A DNA stretch of 64,000 bases from Astragalus membranaceus (GCA_039519185.1 CM076849.1:110613806-110677805); one strand, 5' to 3'. Positions 47,134 through 60,110 are shown, counted from the stretch's first letter. Translations and numbers: made by a program. Notes: generated by a model not told the origin, from the letters alone.

Positions 47134-48999
47134 TAATAAACAAGAAAACAAGCTCGCTAGGTTGAAAACCCGCAAAGGGCGGCCTAGGCAAAAAGGAGCG
47201 CCCGGTGGACTGAAAACTCGCAAAGAGCGGTCCAGGCAAAAATTAGGGCACAAAAACGAAAAAGAGCAAACACATGAAGATAGATAAATTATTGTTCTAA
47301 AGTTAAGTCTTATAGAAATAAGCAATCGGGATTTGAAATGAAGTTTGGCCATCTCCTCAAAAACCCCAAAATCCCAGAAAGTCCCTTTCCTACCCACCTT
47401 GAGCCAAGAAAAACCAAAATCCAAAGATCACCCTAGGCAAGGATCACCCCAAATAAAAAAACACTGCATCACTTTTTATCAGCTCACCCGAGTCAAAGAA
47501 GGAAAAGAATCATAAAACAAAAAAAAAGGGAAAAAAAGAGAAAATCAAAAAAAAGGGGGATTCAAAAATGAAAATCCCAAAACTAAAGAAAATACAAAGG
47601 AAATGTAAGTGGTGAGCTGGTACGTGTTACCACAAAATACAAGAGATCCTTGTCTAAATAAACCTTCAAACACTTCATCATTCCGACACCTGGTTCCATA
47701 AACCTTCAAACACTTCCTTTGGCCTCAACATCAAACCCCTTAGTCATTCTACCATGAGACACGAATTTGCTTTAACAGAACCCAAACAAGCCCAATAACC
47801 ATCTTCCTCATAGACCATTAACCGTCAATCAACGCCGAACAAAACTCATCCTCCCATTAGCCTCAAACACTTCATTAAGCCCAACCCTCCTTCCTCCACA
47901 AAACACCACAATCCCGAAAAGTCCATTCCGATCAATGACCGGTTGCTTTTGTTCTCTCAAATTCTAATCTTAGGACGAACAAGCTTAACTATGTACGATG
48001 TGTTTGCTCAAAAGAAAAACAAACGATCAGAAAAAAGAAAGCTGATCAAGAAAGAATAAACCCTCAGAAAAAAGAGAACTGAGGAAACAAAAACGGACAG
48101 TCAGAAAAAGAAAGCTGACAAAATAAAAAAAGAGGGACTTGCACTCCAAAACACATTCAAGATGCATTAAAACAAGGTTTAGTGATCACCAGGTAAGGAT
48201 TCTTTCGCACCAAAAGTCAAGACATCAGTAGAGAACCAAAAATTTGCGCTGAGAATACCACTCAGACCCAAAAGCTGGGGCATTCTCTTCACCACCCACA
48301 CACCCTAATCTTGGGAAAATCTTTTCAATGCCCATCCCATGTCACTCCAGTTGTCAATGTCATTCCAAAGTGGGGCAAGTGCATTCCCATTCCTTCACCT
48401 CATTCATTCCCATAAAAACCTCAGCGGGGCAATCTCTCAACTCACTATCCTAAACAAGACCTTGTCATTCTGATTGGGGCAGCTTTGTCCTTGTTGTGAC
48501 TGGGGCAACATCAAATTCTGTGGGTTGAAGCAAAACCCCTTTCATTCCAGCTTTCATCCCAAGAGCCGAAGCGTTCCCAATTCATCATCTTCTACACCCC
48601 TAGTTGTTGTCACCACTAGACAGGGGCAAGTTATTCACTCGTCGAAGACCTGAATTGGGGCAATCTTGTATCTCTTGGTCCCTCATAAGCTTCGGCAATA
48701 ACCATGTCTGTCATTCCTTCACTTGCCGTAAATGTCCATGCCCTAAACCAATTCCAAGTTAACTGACTCATTCATTCACATTTGCACTCCTATGCATGCT
48801 TACTAGATAATGCGTCAAAGGAGGGAACACAAGTTGTTTACGTGATATCTAAAATTCAGTCATCATGGAAAGAAAGAGAAAACAAGCGAGGTTGTTTGTA
48901 AATAAAAACCTTGAGAACACACCAGAGTTTGAATCAAATTCAATTTTTCAACAGAATGGTCAATAATCATCTCAACTCCTTGCATTCAAAAGTCTCGCA

Positions 49000-50680
49000 T
49001 CTCATCATCACAAAAATGTTTACCTCATGCATCTAGGCATTTCAATCTATTCATTATAGCATATGCATCAAAGCATTACATTTGCACCTTCACATTTTGT
49101 GCATTCATCACATAGCAAAAAGGAAAAACGTTCCACGTCAATTGCACCATATTAATACTTGCATTTCATAGAGGAAAATAGTAAAAAAGAAAAAACAGAA
49201 ATCTTTTCATTGCATTGGCATCATATTAATGTTCGCACTTCATAAAAAAAGGAAAAGGACAAAATCATTGCATGTCATTCACCATTAGAGCTTTACATTT
49301 TGCATCAGATATTTCATAGGAAAAGCAAAGAAAGCAAAAAGAAAACAAAGAAAAGAAACCACAAAAGCAACACAAAAACATTCCCTGTCATCCAGAATTC
49401 CACAGGCATTCCTTTGTCATTCAATTATCAAACATTAAAGCGGTGCATTTGCATTATATTAACGTTAGCATTTCCATAAAAGAAAAAGAACAAAAATCAT
49501 TGCATCAAACATCAGAGCATTGCATCATATTAATGTTTGCATTTCATAGAAGAAGCAAAAGGAAACAGACAGAAGTTAGAACAGGAGCATTCCATTCATC
49601 AAAGCATCAATCACCGCATACACTTGCATTCAAACATCAAAGCATTATATTTGCATTTCATAAACTGCAAAGAAGAAGCAGATACAAAAGAACAAGAGCA
49701 TTTCATAATATTCAAGACATCAATCATGGCATACGTCTGCATTACATGTGTCATTCATTGCATTGCTAAGCAAAATGCGGATGAACACAAGATGTTAATC
49801 CTCATGCCTAGTTTCCAAGAGTCAGCACTTCAAGTGTCAGTCTTCAACCTAATTCTCAAGTCAGTCATCCTGGACTTGTCAGTCTCAAAATCTCATTCCC
49901 AGTCGCTCCTTCAGTGCGGAGTTCAAATACCCTTGGGTCCCAAGTGGTTCATTAAAAGCACGCTAAGTGTTCAGTTACTGCTTTCCTTCTAGCAAACCAA
50001 GCATTCATCATCATTGCAACAGACATCAAATCAATTTTCAAAATACAAAATCGCTTTCAATAAAACAAAAAAGAACCAAAGATTCATCATCCCATCAAAC
50101 ATCAAAGCAATACAGTTGCATCACGTCAATACTTGCATCTCATAGAAGAAAAGAAAGCTAGAACATCCCACGTCATTCATCATTTCATGTTATTCATCAT
50201 TTTATAGCAATATTCCCATTTCATAAAAAAAAGGGGCAAAGAAGAGAAAGTTTTCCTTTGCATGTCATTCCATCAAAACACAAGAGCATTACATATCATC
50301 AAACACCAAAACTTTGCAGTCGCATACCCATGATTCTTAAAAGAGCAAGAAAGAGAGAAGCCAAAAGAGAGAAAAGAGAAGAGCCGTGAGAGCAACAAAA
50401 AAAAAGAAAAGAAAGAAAAAGAAAAAAGAGAAGCTAGAGAAAGAGAAAAAGGCATATAGGAACAGGAGAAAATCATGCACTCATTAGACATAAACAAAAG
50501 AAAAAGAAAATCATGCATTACATACAGACGGGAGAAGAAAAGGAAAATCATCGCATTCATCAAGCATATAAGAACAGTAGAAAATCATGCATTCATCCGA
50601 CATAGACAAAAGAAAAAAGAAACTCATTACATTTACATTCATCATAAGAAAAAGAAAACCGCAATCATGGCATTTGCATT
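49000..50680. repeat. Degenerate CATTTGCAT/CATCAAAGCATT array
   Basis: Units of variable length (about 80-170 bp) combine words such as ATTTGCATT, CATCAAAGCATT, ATATTAATGTTTGCATTTCATA and a run of A/G bases. The array is absent from the first Ogre element's much shorter 3' region (735-2507). Open frames in it are low-complexity and not credible. Confidence 0.65.
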
Positions 50681-51148
50681 GCATGCATTTGTTCAGCTGC
50701 AGGTACAAAGAGAGGATGAGCACTTCGGTGTTAGCCCTCGCCCCCATATTCCAGAAAATGCTCCCCGAAGTTGGGAGAGTTCAGAAGAAAAAAGAAACAG
50801 AAAAGAAAAGAAAGAAAGAGAAGAAAAGAGAGCGCTCAAGCGCGCATTGCGGATTGGAGTCCAGAGAGATCATCGATCCCTTCTGTCCAGGTCTCACATC
50901 GTGTACGAGCAACACGATGGACCGCAGCCCCATGTGAGGTTCAACGGAATAGTTGTATCAGCCTAAGATACAGTGGACGCCGTGCATTGATCTGTATATC
51001 AGTTCCGGAGCTGATAACGATCCCCCCGGTCGCTCGAAAAGACCAACAGGAAGAGCGTGCTCCTCAAAGCCACGTGAAAACTCGGATTCGTCAAGAGTTC
51101 GTTTAAGGATTACAGGTTTTAGGCAGCCTGGGCAATTTACCGCTTTTT

Positions 51149-51305
51149 GCACGCCAAGTGCCCATTTTACCTTTTCTGTCTGCACGCCAAGTGCCCATTT
51201 TACCTTTTCTGTCTGCACGACAAGTGCCCATTTTACTTTTTCTGCCTGCACGCAAGTGCCCATTCTACCTTTTCTGTCTGCACGTCAGTGTTCATTTACT
51301 GTTTT
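51149..51305. repeat. 33-bp tandem repeats before the purine tract
   Basis: About five units of roughly 33 bp begin GCACGCCAAGTGCCCATTTT and continue ACCTTTTCTGTCT. The first two are identical and later ones diverge and shorten. The first Ogre element lacks this array at the equivalent position (about 2180-2330). The unit is a multiple of three, which creates repetitive frames. Confidence 0.85.
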
Positions 51306-51480
51306 CGCATCAACACGAAAGTGTCTATCTTCCCCCCCAAAAAAAAGAAGAAAGAAAATTCGGATTTCTCCAAATGGACAAAATTGGTATAATTTCTGAA
51401 TTCTTTATTTCTATTTTACCTTCGAAATATGTCTCGCGCAATTCATATTTCTTGGTAAAATCCAAATAAAGAGGGGCAGC

Positions 51481-54400
51481 TGTCATACCCCAATTTTGTC
51501 CGGCTTAGGTCAAATTCCTAATTTTCCACAAAAAAATAAATAAATTGAAGAGCGAAGAGCCTTATGCACTGCATTTCGGATCCTAGAAGGCATTCCAAGC
51601 TTCTTGAAATCATTTTTAGGGTTGGAACGCATTTTCGGGCAAATTAGGGTTTTAGAGCCAAAAAGGGTATTTTGGTCAATTATAACGGTTTTTTTTCTCT
51701 CACTTTCAAAAAGGCTCAAAAATATGTATAATTAAAAATAGAAATCTGAAATCAAAATAAAAAAAATGAATAACAAAATAGTATTGGATGCTTATTGTAT
51801 TTTTAGAATTAGGGCTAATTCCTTTTAGGTGCTTTTTGCTTTTATCCATTTTTGGCCAAAGTAAGCACTAATTCTACAAGCAAGCAACCTCCCTCACTCC
51901 ACCCTCATGCTCCACGCCTCCCCTCACTTCAGCCCCCATCAAGTGCACATCACAAAAAAGCCTTTCATCATGACAAGCACACCTTTGAGTCCAATAACAT
52001 TCAATACACAACATATTTTTACCTTCCTTCTCTCTACACCACTAAATACACACTAATTTCTTCACCTCCCTCACTCCATCCTCATGCTCCACGCCTCCCC
52101 TAACTTCAGCCCCCATCAAGTGCACATCACAAAAAAGCCTTTCATCATGACAAGCACACCTTTGAATCCAATAACATTCAATACACAACATATTTTTACC
52201 TTCTTTCTCTCTACACCACTAAATACACACTAATTTCTTTATTTCCCTCTCACAACCTTAAACCCATTAGATCTTTGGCCTCCCAAGGATTTGAAGAAGG
52301 ATAACTCACTCCTCTCCTCCCAAAAAGGACCAAGAAATTCGTAGCCCCTCTCCTCTCCCTCACTTCCTCTTGTTTTTCTTTCATCTCAAAGGAACCTTCC
52401 CATTTCTCCTACACCAAAAAACCCTAGCACACCAAAAACCTCCCCTTTTCTCTCCCAAAACCGTGGCCTCCCCACTCCCTTCCTTCATCCACTTTTGATT
52501 TCCTCTTCACCCAAACACCACCATCTCACTTCATTCTCATCCCTCTTTCATATATCTTCTCCATTTTCCATTCAAGATAAAACATCATCATCAAGGAAGG
52601 TTTTCATCAAGCCTTTTTTTTTGGGTTGGAGTTGAAGTTCCTTGGAGGTTCTTGTTGATTTGGTTTCTATTTTCTTCATCTCATTGCATTTTCTAGCTTG
52701 GATTTGAGGTAAGAACTTTCAAACCCTTGCATCATCTTCAATCTTTTTTTTGCATTAAAACCCATTTTCCTCTTCACTTTGCATTTCACATATCATCATC
52801 ATTTTGTTTAAGATGTAGCTTGTTGTTGTTGGTGAGAGGAGCCTTAAACACTATTGACAAGCACTTAGGGAGGCTTGGGTGTTTAAGGTGCCTCTCACTC
52901 TTGAATAAATTGAGTCATGTTGTTTTGTGTTGATTTTTTTGCATTTGTTGTGAAATAAAATTGTTGTTTCATGTGTTGTTAGGTTCGCATATCCTATTAA
53001 AGTTAGCTTTAATTTGATTTTGTTGTTTCTCTTTGCTTGATGGGGCTTAATCATGTTGTAGATATTTGATTTTAGTGTTTTCGTGCTTAGATACTTCGTT
53101 TAGGTTTGCAAATTTCTTTTCACACATAGATTTCGCACAAAGGAAAGAGTTTGAGAATAAATGTTGATTTGAGGCTTTAGTGTTTAAATTATGTGATTAA
53201 TTGTTCCTAAATCTTGTTAGTATCTTTTGCTTTCTTGATTTTGGGAGTTTGATTAATAAATTTATGGTTTGACTATGTATTGGTTTCGCAAGTCATGAAG
53301 AATAAATAGAGTTTTTATATGTTTGCTTATTGTCTCAAGTTGATGATAGGCAATATGATTCTCACTTGTGCCTAGTGCACCATGCCTAAAGTGATGAGGA
53401 TTGTTCTATATGATTCAACCCTTTTAGTTTATATGTTGTTTAAGTTGATGATTGGCAAGAAGATTCACACTTGTGCACTTGCGGACACTAATTTAAGTGT
53501 TGAGGATTGACCAAAGTGATTCAACATGCTTTGGTGTTTTGATTGTTAAGATGACTTGCTTGTTTAGGGTTTGCCAATGATCATGCTTGAGGCTACTCTT
53601 TTGAATTCATTTGTGCCTACCACTTCCCTGTCTACTCCCGTGTGGAATCATTAATACTTAGATAGGCCCATTCCTCACAATGCATCTTCCACTAGATGTG
53701 CATTTAGATTCCCTTGCGTTTTGTAGAAATATTTGAGTATGGTTCTCGCCTAGCATCTTCCACTAGATGTGCATTTAGGTTCAATCTTACCCACTCTTGT
53801 ATTTTTGCTTAATGCCCAATTCAAGTTCCTTCTTTGCCTATTTATGTGTTGTGGTCTAACATGTGTAGTCTAGGCTAATATTTGCTCAAGAATTCAAATG
53901 AGATTGTTATTTGCCTAAGGATTCGATTTGCATTCATTGCTTTCTTTTCTAAATGGCCTAGCATGAAAATGGTGACTAGTGACAATCATCCATAACCTTT
54001 GTTAGTTTGGTTGTCCTAAGAGCCTAAATTTCAAAAAGGATGTTTTCATATGCATAAGCTACTTGTGATAATCACCCATAACCTTTGTTAGTTTGATTAT
54101 CATGAATGCTTTCAATTTCAAAAGATATTTTCGTAAGCATCAAAAGTCATAGCGAGTGTTAGTGATGATCACCCATAACCCTTGTTAGTTTGATCGTCAT
54201 GAGCGCCCCTCACTTTTCAAAACCAAAGCAAAAAGACTTTCACTTTCAAGGCTCGTTAGAACTACGTCGCTTTGATTCCCATTTTGGATACGTAGGAGCG
54301 AGTCACATTCTCGTCAAGCGCAATCATAAAAAGTTTAGCATTTGCATAACAAAAAGAAAAGAGTTATTTTCATGATAAAAAAGAATCACTTTTGCAAGCC

Positions 54401-55218
54401 AAGATCATTTTCAAAACGAAGACCTTTTCCTTTCTAAAAACATTTTCAACCCATCGTCGCTAGCGGCTAATCAGAACCTTTGTTCGTCTAGCCATTGGTG
54501 GCGATGTCTTTTTCCAAAAAAAACAACAAGCGATGATCACTCATAACCTTTGTTAGTTTGATCATTCGTGCCAATCAATCTCTTTCGAAAACGACTTTCA
54601 AAAAAGATAATAAAAATGAGTTGTTATCAATAGTCCATCAGAACCGTTGTTCGTTTGACTAGCGGTATAACTCTCTTTTTTGAGTGTTTAGTAGTGATTC
54701 ATCATAGCCCCTGCTAGTTTAATCATTCGCTAATGCTCGTCCTATTTCAAAACTCACTAAAAAAGATAAAAAACAAAAACCTTTCAAAAAGACAAAGAAG
54801 AACTACGTAGCTTTGAGTTCTCCATCGCATCGGGAGATACGTAGGAGCGGGCCTTGTCCCGTCAAGCGCTTTTTCTAAAAAAAACCATTTTCCCCCCTTT
54901 TTTCATAATGAATAAAGATTTTCATTAAGAATTTTTCAATAAGAAGTAGAGAGGCAAAGTCAAGTATTTTCAAGTCAACAGGCTAAAATCACACATTTAA
55001 TTAAAGGTTCCCTCTCAGTAGAGAGGACGTGTGGGGTGCTTACACCTTCCCCGCGCGTAACCGACCCCCGAACCCTATTCTCTAGTTTCGCAAGACCAAT
55101 CGCTTTCCAAAAAAGGTTTTCCTAATATTTTCCTTAATAAATATTGGTGGCGGCTTCATTGTTTTAAAAAGTTGTGAACGAGGAAGGTTCTCCCTTGGGG
55201 ACTTTTTCGGGCACAACA
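51481..55218 (+). repeat. Ogre-type complete LTR, 3.74 kb
   Basis: It runs from TGTCATACCCC after the purine tract to TTTTTCGGGCACAACA, followed by GC and the primer site. It contains the hairpin at 52832-52898, a tandem duplication of about 180 bp (from about 51888 and 52068), repeated GATCACCCATAACCYTTGTT motifs (53980-54560) and CTACGT...ATACGTAGGAGCG motifs at about 54262 and 54802. It serves as the reference for the deleted copy at 43482. Confidence 0.88.
52832..52898 (+). other. Hairpin inside second Ogre LTR
   Basis: The same 20-bp stem and 27-nt loop as at 3800-3866, with the same two central mismatches, although the flanking LTR sequence differs. Confidence 0.75.
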
Positions 55219-55220
55219 GC

Positions 55221-55240
55221 TGGCGACTCCACTGGGGACT
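55221..55240 (+). other. Ogre primer-binding site
   Basis: TGGCGACTCCACTGGGGACT begins two bases after the LTR end. This is the primer site known for Ogre elements (tRNA-Arg type, from family knowledge). It shows that 55219-56170 is leader sequence of an element whose 5' LTR is 51481-55218. Confidence 0.8.
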
Positions 55241-56170
55241 AAAAAACATTTTTTTTCAAAAGCGGGTCAAGCCTAATTAATTAAGTGTGTGGTTTGAACA
55301 TCTTGCTTTGCCTCTATTCTTCTTCTTTTTCATAAGCATGTTGCATCCATATGCATTCTTCTTCTATGTTTGCTTTTGTTTAAAATAATAGATAGTTACT
55401 TCTTTGCTTAAATGCTTAGTTCCCTCATGCATATTTCCCATCTCTTGTCATGTCCCCTTCTTCTTTGCACCCTTTCTTGAGGTAAGTAGTGCATTGTTGT
55501 TGGCACCCTAGGTTAGTTGTATTTGATTGGTATTGAACCCTAGGGTAGACGACATGTTATTGCTTTCTATTGTCTGGACTGTTCTGGATTTTCGTTTGCA
55601 GGTGGGGTAGTTTTTAAGGAAATGCCCTTCGCACACACTTGTACCTTGAGGCTATATGATTAGAGAAAGAGACCATAACCCAGATCTATTAAGATACCAT
55701 AGGATGAGTGGATTCGAGTAGTGGGAGCCCATCAGGACCTTTGTCCGTTTGGCTACTCGCGAAAGTTTCAATCAGAGTTGTGCTCTTTCATGATGCTTCG
55801 TATCTAGCAGTTTGCTGTATTTACGGGGATTTTCATGAGAGGGACTGTGGCTCTGATGACCTTTGTGAGGGTGTGAATAGAGCTACATGAGAAGATTATC
55901 CCTAAAATACCTTAGATCATAGGTTCTACCCCCTTTTAGGTCACAAGGGCTTTCCAAATTGTGTGCTGCATCGTTACATTCAGTTCAATCAATTTTTCCT
56001 TCAGAATTTTCGAAATCAAAAAAAGATGTGCTTTTCCTTTTCAATAAACGCCTATATGAGGTAGCATATAGTGTGAAAATTTTCAAATCACCACCTGTAA
56101 ATATCCTCTTTCTGCAAAAACACGAAAAGAAGCATCATTGCATCATTGCATCATTACATCATCGCGTCAT

Positions 56171-57040
56171 AATGCTATTTGGGTGATTGTTGATAGGCTA
56201 ACGAAGTCGGCTCATTTTGTTCCTATTAACATCACATATCCAGTGCCGAAGTTGGCAGAGATTTATATCCGAGAGATTGTGAAGCTGCATGGTGTTCCGC
56301 TATGTGTCGTTTCGGATAGGGATCCGAGGTTCACGTCTGATTTTTGGATGAGTTTGGAAGCGGAGTTGGGTTCTAAGTGGAGGTTGAGTTCGGCGTATCA
56401 CCCTTAGACGGATGGTCAGTCAGAGAGGACTATTCAGTCGTTGGAGGATTTGTTGAGAGCTTGTGTTCTGGAGCAAGGAGGTTCGTGGGATGCATACCTT
56501 TCGTTGATAGAGTTCACTTATAATAACAGTTACCATTCTAGTATTGGGATGGCACCTCTTGAAGCGTTGTATGGTCGGAGATGTAGGACTCCTCTATGTT
56601 GGTATGAATATGGGGAAAGTGTAGTACTTGGACCGGAAATTGTTCGAGAGACTACAGAGAAGGTGAGATTGATTCGGGAGAAGATGAAAGCCTCGCAAAG
56701 TAGACAGAAGAGTTACCATGATAAGCGAAGGAAGGATTTAGAATTTCAAGCAGGTGAGCATGTGTTTTTGAGAGTCACTCCAGTGACCGGTGTTGGACGC
56801 GCTTTGAAGTCTAAGAAGCTCACACCTCGTTTTATCGGTTCGTATCAGATTTCGGAAAGAGTTGGAAATGTTGCTTATAGGGTGGCCTTGCCGCCTAATC
56901 TTTCGAACTTGCACGATGTGTTTCATGTGTCGCAACTTCGGAAGTATGTTTCAGATCCATCTCATGTAATTCATATGGATGATGTGCAAGTACGGGATAA
57001 TCTCACTGTGGAGACGATGCCTGTGCGTATTGAAGATCAT
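56171..57040 (+). pseudogene. Chromovirus integrase core and C-terminus
   Basis: The host element resumes with WVIVDRLTKSAHFVPI (about 56180). VVSDRDPRFTSDFW, with the second Asp of the triad, comes next, then TDGQSERTIQ with the Glu, and GMAPLEALYGRRCRTPLCW. The C-terminal part includes LHDVFHVSQLRKYV. One nonsense codon (TAG, 56405-56407) replaces an expected Gln. The first catalytic Asp and the zinc finger are lost with the adjacent Ogre block. The frame runs into the solo LTR at 57041 and continues at 60111. Confidence 0.9.
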
Positions 57041-60000
57041 TGTTATACCCTAATTTTTCCCGGTCTTTTTATCCTAATCGCTTTAGCCCCGTGTCACAAA
57101 CCCATAACATTTCAAGCACTATTTCGTTTAAAGTCGGACCAAATTATCCAATTGGGTCTATGTCCAACCTTTTTGGGCCTGATCTCGTTAGCTTGGCTAT
57201 TTGAGCTTACACTTAGTGTTTTGAACCAGTTTTTTTTAATAATTGGGCTTATGTCTAATGTTTGCCTAAATGGACCTGTGGCTAGATTGGACCTGATCTT
57301 AAAATTTGTTCTAATTGGGCCTTATTTCAGTCATTTGTCTAAATTGGGCCTATGTTTAGTTTTGATTGGGCTTGGCCACATTTAATCATTCTCTTCCATG
57401 TTGACCCAAAGAAAAACAAACAGTAAATCTGTCCATAGCAAATATAATAAAAGGTCAAAAAAGCGCTATTAAAAGTTTTGAAGCGCTATTAAAAGTCATG
57501 AGGGACTAAAATTGAAAACGGCAAAATAAGATGAGGACCAAAACGCCTATTTCGTTAATGTAAGGACTAAACTTAAAAGGAACCGATTTTGTAGGGACTA
57601 AAAACATATTTAACGCTAAAAAAAAATCAATAAAAATTAATTTACAAATATTTACAATAATCCAAAAAAAATCAATAAAATTAAATTAAAAAATATAAAA
57701 TAAAATAATCCGAAAATACATAAAAAATACATAAAAATGGAAAAAAGGCAAAAGAGGCGCCTCAGCCAAAGAAGAAAACAGCAGCTGAAACCCTAGTCCA
57801 TTTCTTGCTAACCAAGCACCATTTTTCTCCAACCCAAGCCCCAGTACCTGAAAATGGAAACAAATATGGAGAAAAATTAGAAAAACCCTAATTTTTTACC
57901 TATATAAACAAGTCTAGACACACCCAAAAAACAGACAGCAAAGGCATACGAAAATTCATAGAAAATAGAGAAAATCAGATACGAAATTCAGGGCAAAAAA
58001 AGTTAGGGTTCCACACTGGAACCCTAATCACAAAGTCCTAAAACAGAAGCAGTAGCGGTTTGAGAAGTAGCAGCAGAGGCACAGCAGTAGCAAAGCAAAC
58101 AATAGAGAATAATCAGAAGCTGGACAAGAGGTTAGTTCATTTGGGTTTTATGAAGTCTAATTTGTAAATAAGTTTTTTCTAATTAACCAAAATCAAACAT
58201 AGGTCTGAACAGTACATATGAATGAAGATTAACCAAACACTTCAGCTTAGGCTTTGTTGTGAGTATTGATGCCGTAAATAAAACTAGGACTTAGGGTTTG
58301 TAAATAGGCTCTCTTTTTAATTCGTACTAATAGGCTAAAATCAAGAATAATCAAACATATCCATTCAAGCCAGGTTTTATTGTGAATACTGATGCTCCAA
58401 GTAGATTAGGATTAGAAATTTAGGGTTTTGGTAAAAATCAGAATTAGTTTTATTGCGCAGAAAATTAGGTTTTGTTAATCAGTTTCAGAAAAAGAAATTA
58501 GGCAAAAGTTTGGTTAAATTAGGGTTTAGAGCCCTTTCAAACAAATGAACTAAAAAACGAGAAATCAAAAATAGAAATCAGAAGCAAACATCAAAGTATG
58601 GCAGGTAGAAATAAGAAGGAACAAAATAGAAAAAAAATACAGAATCGGAAACTTACTCTCTTAGCTCCGACCATCGTCACTGCCGTCATCACCGGCCAAC
58701 GAACGCCCGACGACGTCGCTTCCTTCTCCATCGTCCGCCTTCGTCGCGTCAGTGGTCGTCTTCCCCCACCACCACTGTCTCTTTTCTGCGTTTCCTTTCT
58801 CTCTCCCTCTCGTCCACGTCCTCTCTCGTTCTGAAACCGTTTTCTCTCTCTCCGCCGTTTTCGCCGGAAATCTTGCGGCGTCACTCTCTCTCCCCGTTTT
58901 TTGGATGCGGCGCGGAAGGTGGAATGAATTAGGGTTCCCTCATTTGAGGCCCCATTTTATACCCACGTTCCATTTAGTTATTTGTTTTTTTATTTATTTT
59001 TTATTTTAAATCAGGTTTATTTCTACACCACCATTCCTTAATTCATACAGTCCCCCACTTAGGCCCAGATTTCGCAACAATGCAGGTTGGGCTGCTGGGT
59101 GTTATTCGCACCCCCTTTATTTTTATACACAAGCCCCTGCAGCTAATGACAACCCATTTTACTACTGCACTCCTTTTTGTTTCCTTTTCATTTTTCTCTA
59201 CAAAAGAACAATTTCTTCCATAAACTTACATTTTTTATATAAGTAAATATTTCTACCCAAAAAATATAAGTAGGGGACTAAGTCGACTGTACAGTCGGGT
59301 TAATCTGCTTTTTAGGTCACTAATGAACCGTTACGGATCATGCCCTAAAATCTCTATTTAAAACAAACAAAATTAAAATAAATACAAACACATTGCTTTC
59401 CACAAACCAATTTTCAAAATAGGGGATTAAGCCGACTGTATAGACGGGTTAGTCAGCGTTCTAGGATGAATGAGCTGTACGGCTCAGGAATCCTAAAATC
59501 CCTATTCCAATAAAATCAAACCAACACACTTCAAATCATTTTCCAAACTCCAAAAACCCCATTTTTACAAAATAGGGGACTAAGCCGACTGAACAGGCGG
59601 GTTAGTCATCGTTATGAACTGATCACTCAGGAGTCCTAAAATCCCTAAATAAAATACACCAACAAAGAAACTTTTTCTACCCAAGAACTACGTGTGATTT
59701 GATTCTCTACCAAGAGATACGTAGGAGCAGATGGGGGCCCACATCTGTCAATTGCACTAATAAAAAACCTTTTTTAGTCTTTTCCTAAATAATCCCTTTC
59801 CTAAATTCAAATAAAACATCAATTTTCTTCTTTCTTTTTAATTCACAACAAAAGGGTAAAAATAAATGTTTTCAAAATTAACTTCCGTTTCTACAACTAA
59901 TTAGCAGGTAACCTTCCTTAGGAAGGATGTCGTGGGGTGCTAATACCTTCCCCACGCATAACCGACTCCCGAACCCAAATCTGGTCTCAAGGACCCTTAT

Positions 60001-60110
60001 CCAATCCAAAAGAGATTTTCCAATGTTTGCCCTTAAACTAAACTTTGGTGGCGGCTTCATTTTGAACCTTCGAGGAATCCTCACCCGGATTTTTCGGTCG
60101 CTACAATCAT
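57036..60110 (+). mobile_element. Solo Ogre-like LTR with ATCAT duplication
   Basis: The 3065-bp LTR (57041-60105) begins TGTTATACCC and ends GGTCGCTACA. It is flanked by the 5-bp direct repeat ATCAT at 57036-57040 and 60106-60110. There is no internal region, primer site or purine tract, so it is a solo LTR left by LTR-LTR recombination. A TATATAAACA promoter-like site is at about 57901. GATACGTAGGAGCA and GTGGGGTGCTAATACCTTCC near its 3' end resemble the other Ogre LTRs here. Removing it with one repeat leaves the chromovirus frame in phase. Confidence 0.93.
59270..59650 (+). repeat. Three direct repeats in the solo LTR
   Basis: Three units of about 150 bp start GGGGACTAAGTCGACTG or GGGGACTAAGCCGACTG (about 59274, 59422, 59575). 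Each contains CGGGTTARTC and ends CCTAAAATCYCTA. Confidence 0.8.

Larger units (their letters stand above)
45869..51480 (+). other. Ogre-related interior without coding genes
   Basis: Non-coding. 45900-46620 is A-rich with many CATGCATTTCATT words. 47100-47130 is (AAT)n. 47151-47245 repeats the GGTTGAAAACCCG/GGGCGGCCTAGGC unit seen at 776-870. 49000-50680 is a degenerate array of CATTGCATCAAACATCAAAGCATT words with A/G-rich AGAAAAAGA spacers. 51016-51130 matches 2030-2175. It ends in a purine tract and GGGGCAGC at 51480. No retroviral-type motif is seen. Confidence 0.7.
43482..56170 (+). mobile_element. Ogre-related non-autonomous block (partial LTR, interior, full LTR, leader)
   Basis: The order is an LTR starting TGTCATACCCC (43482) with two deletions; 5.6 kb of non-coding interior; a purine tract; a full 3738-bp LTR (51481-55218); the primer site TGGCGACTCC; and about 0.93 kb of leader. 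No gag or pol is left. A complete LTR with a purine tract on its left and a primer site on its right implies remains of a tandem (LTR-sharing) array. No target duplication is seen: CATAC lies at 43477-43481 but not at the right edge. Confidence 0.8.

Noticed and set aside
49443..51106. Open frames of 60-160 codons in the Ogre-related interior
   Set aside because: They are low-complexity translations of CATTTGCAT and A/G-rich repeats, with no family motif and no consistent frame.
43477..56175. A simple insertion with target duplication for the Ogre-related block
   Set aside because: CATAC at the left edge is not repeated at the right, and host sequence is missing between the flanks.
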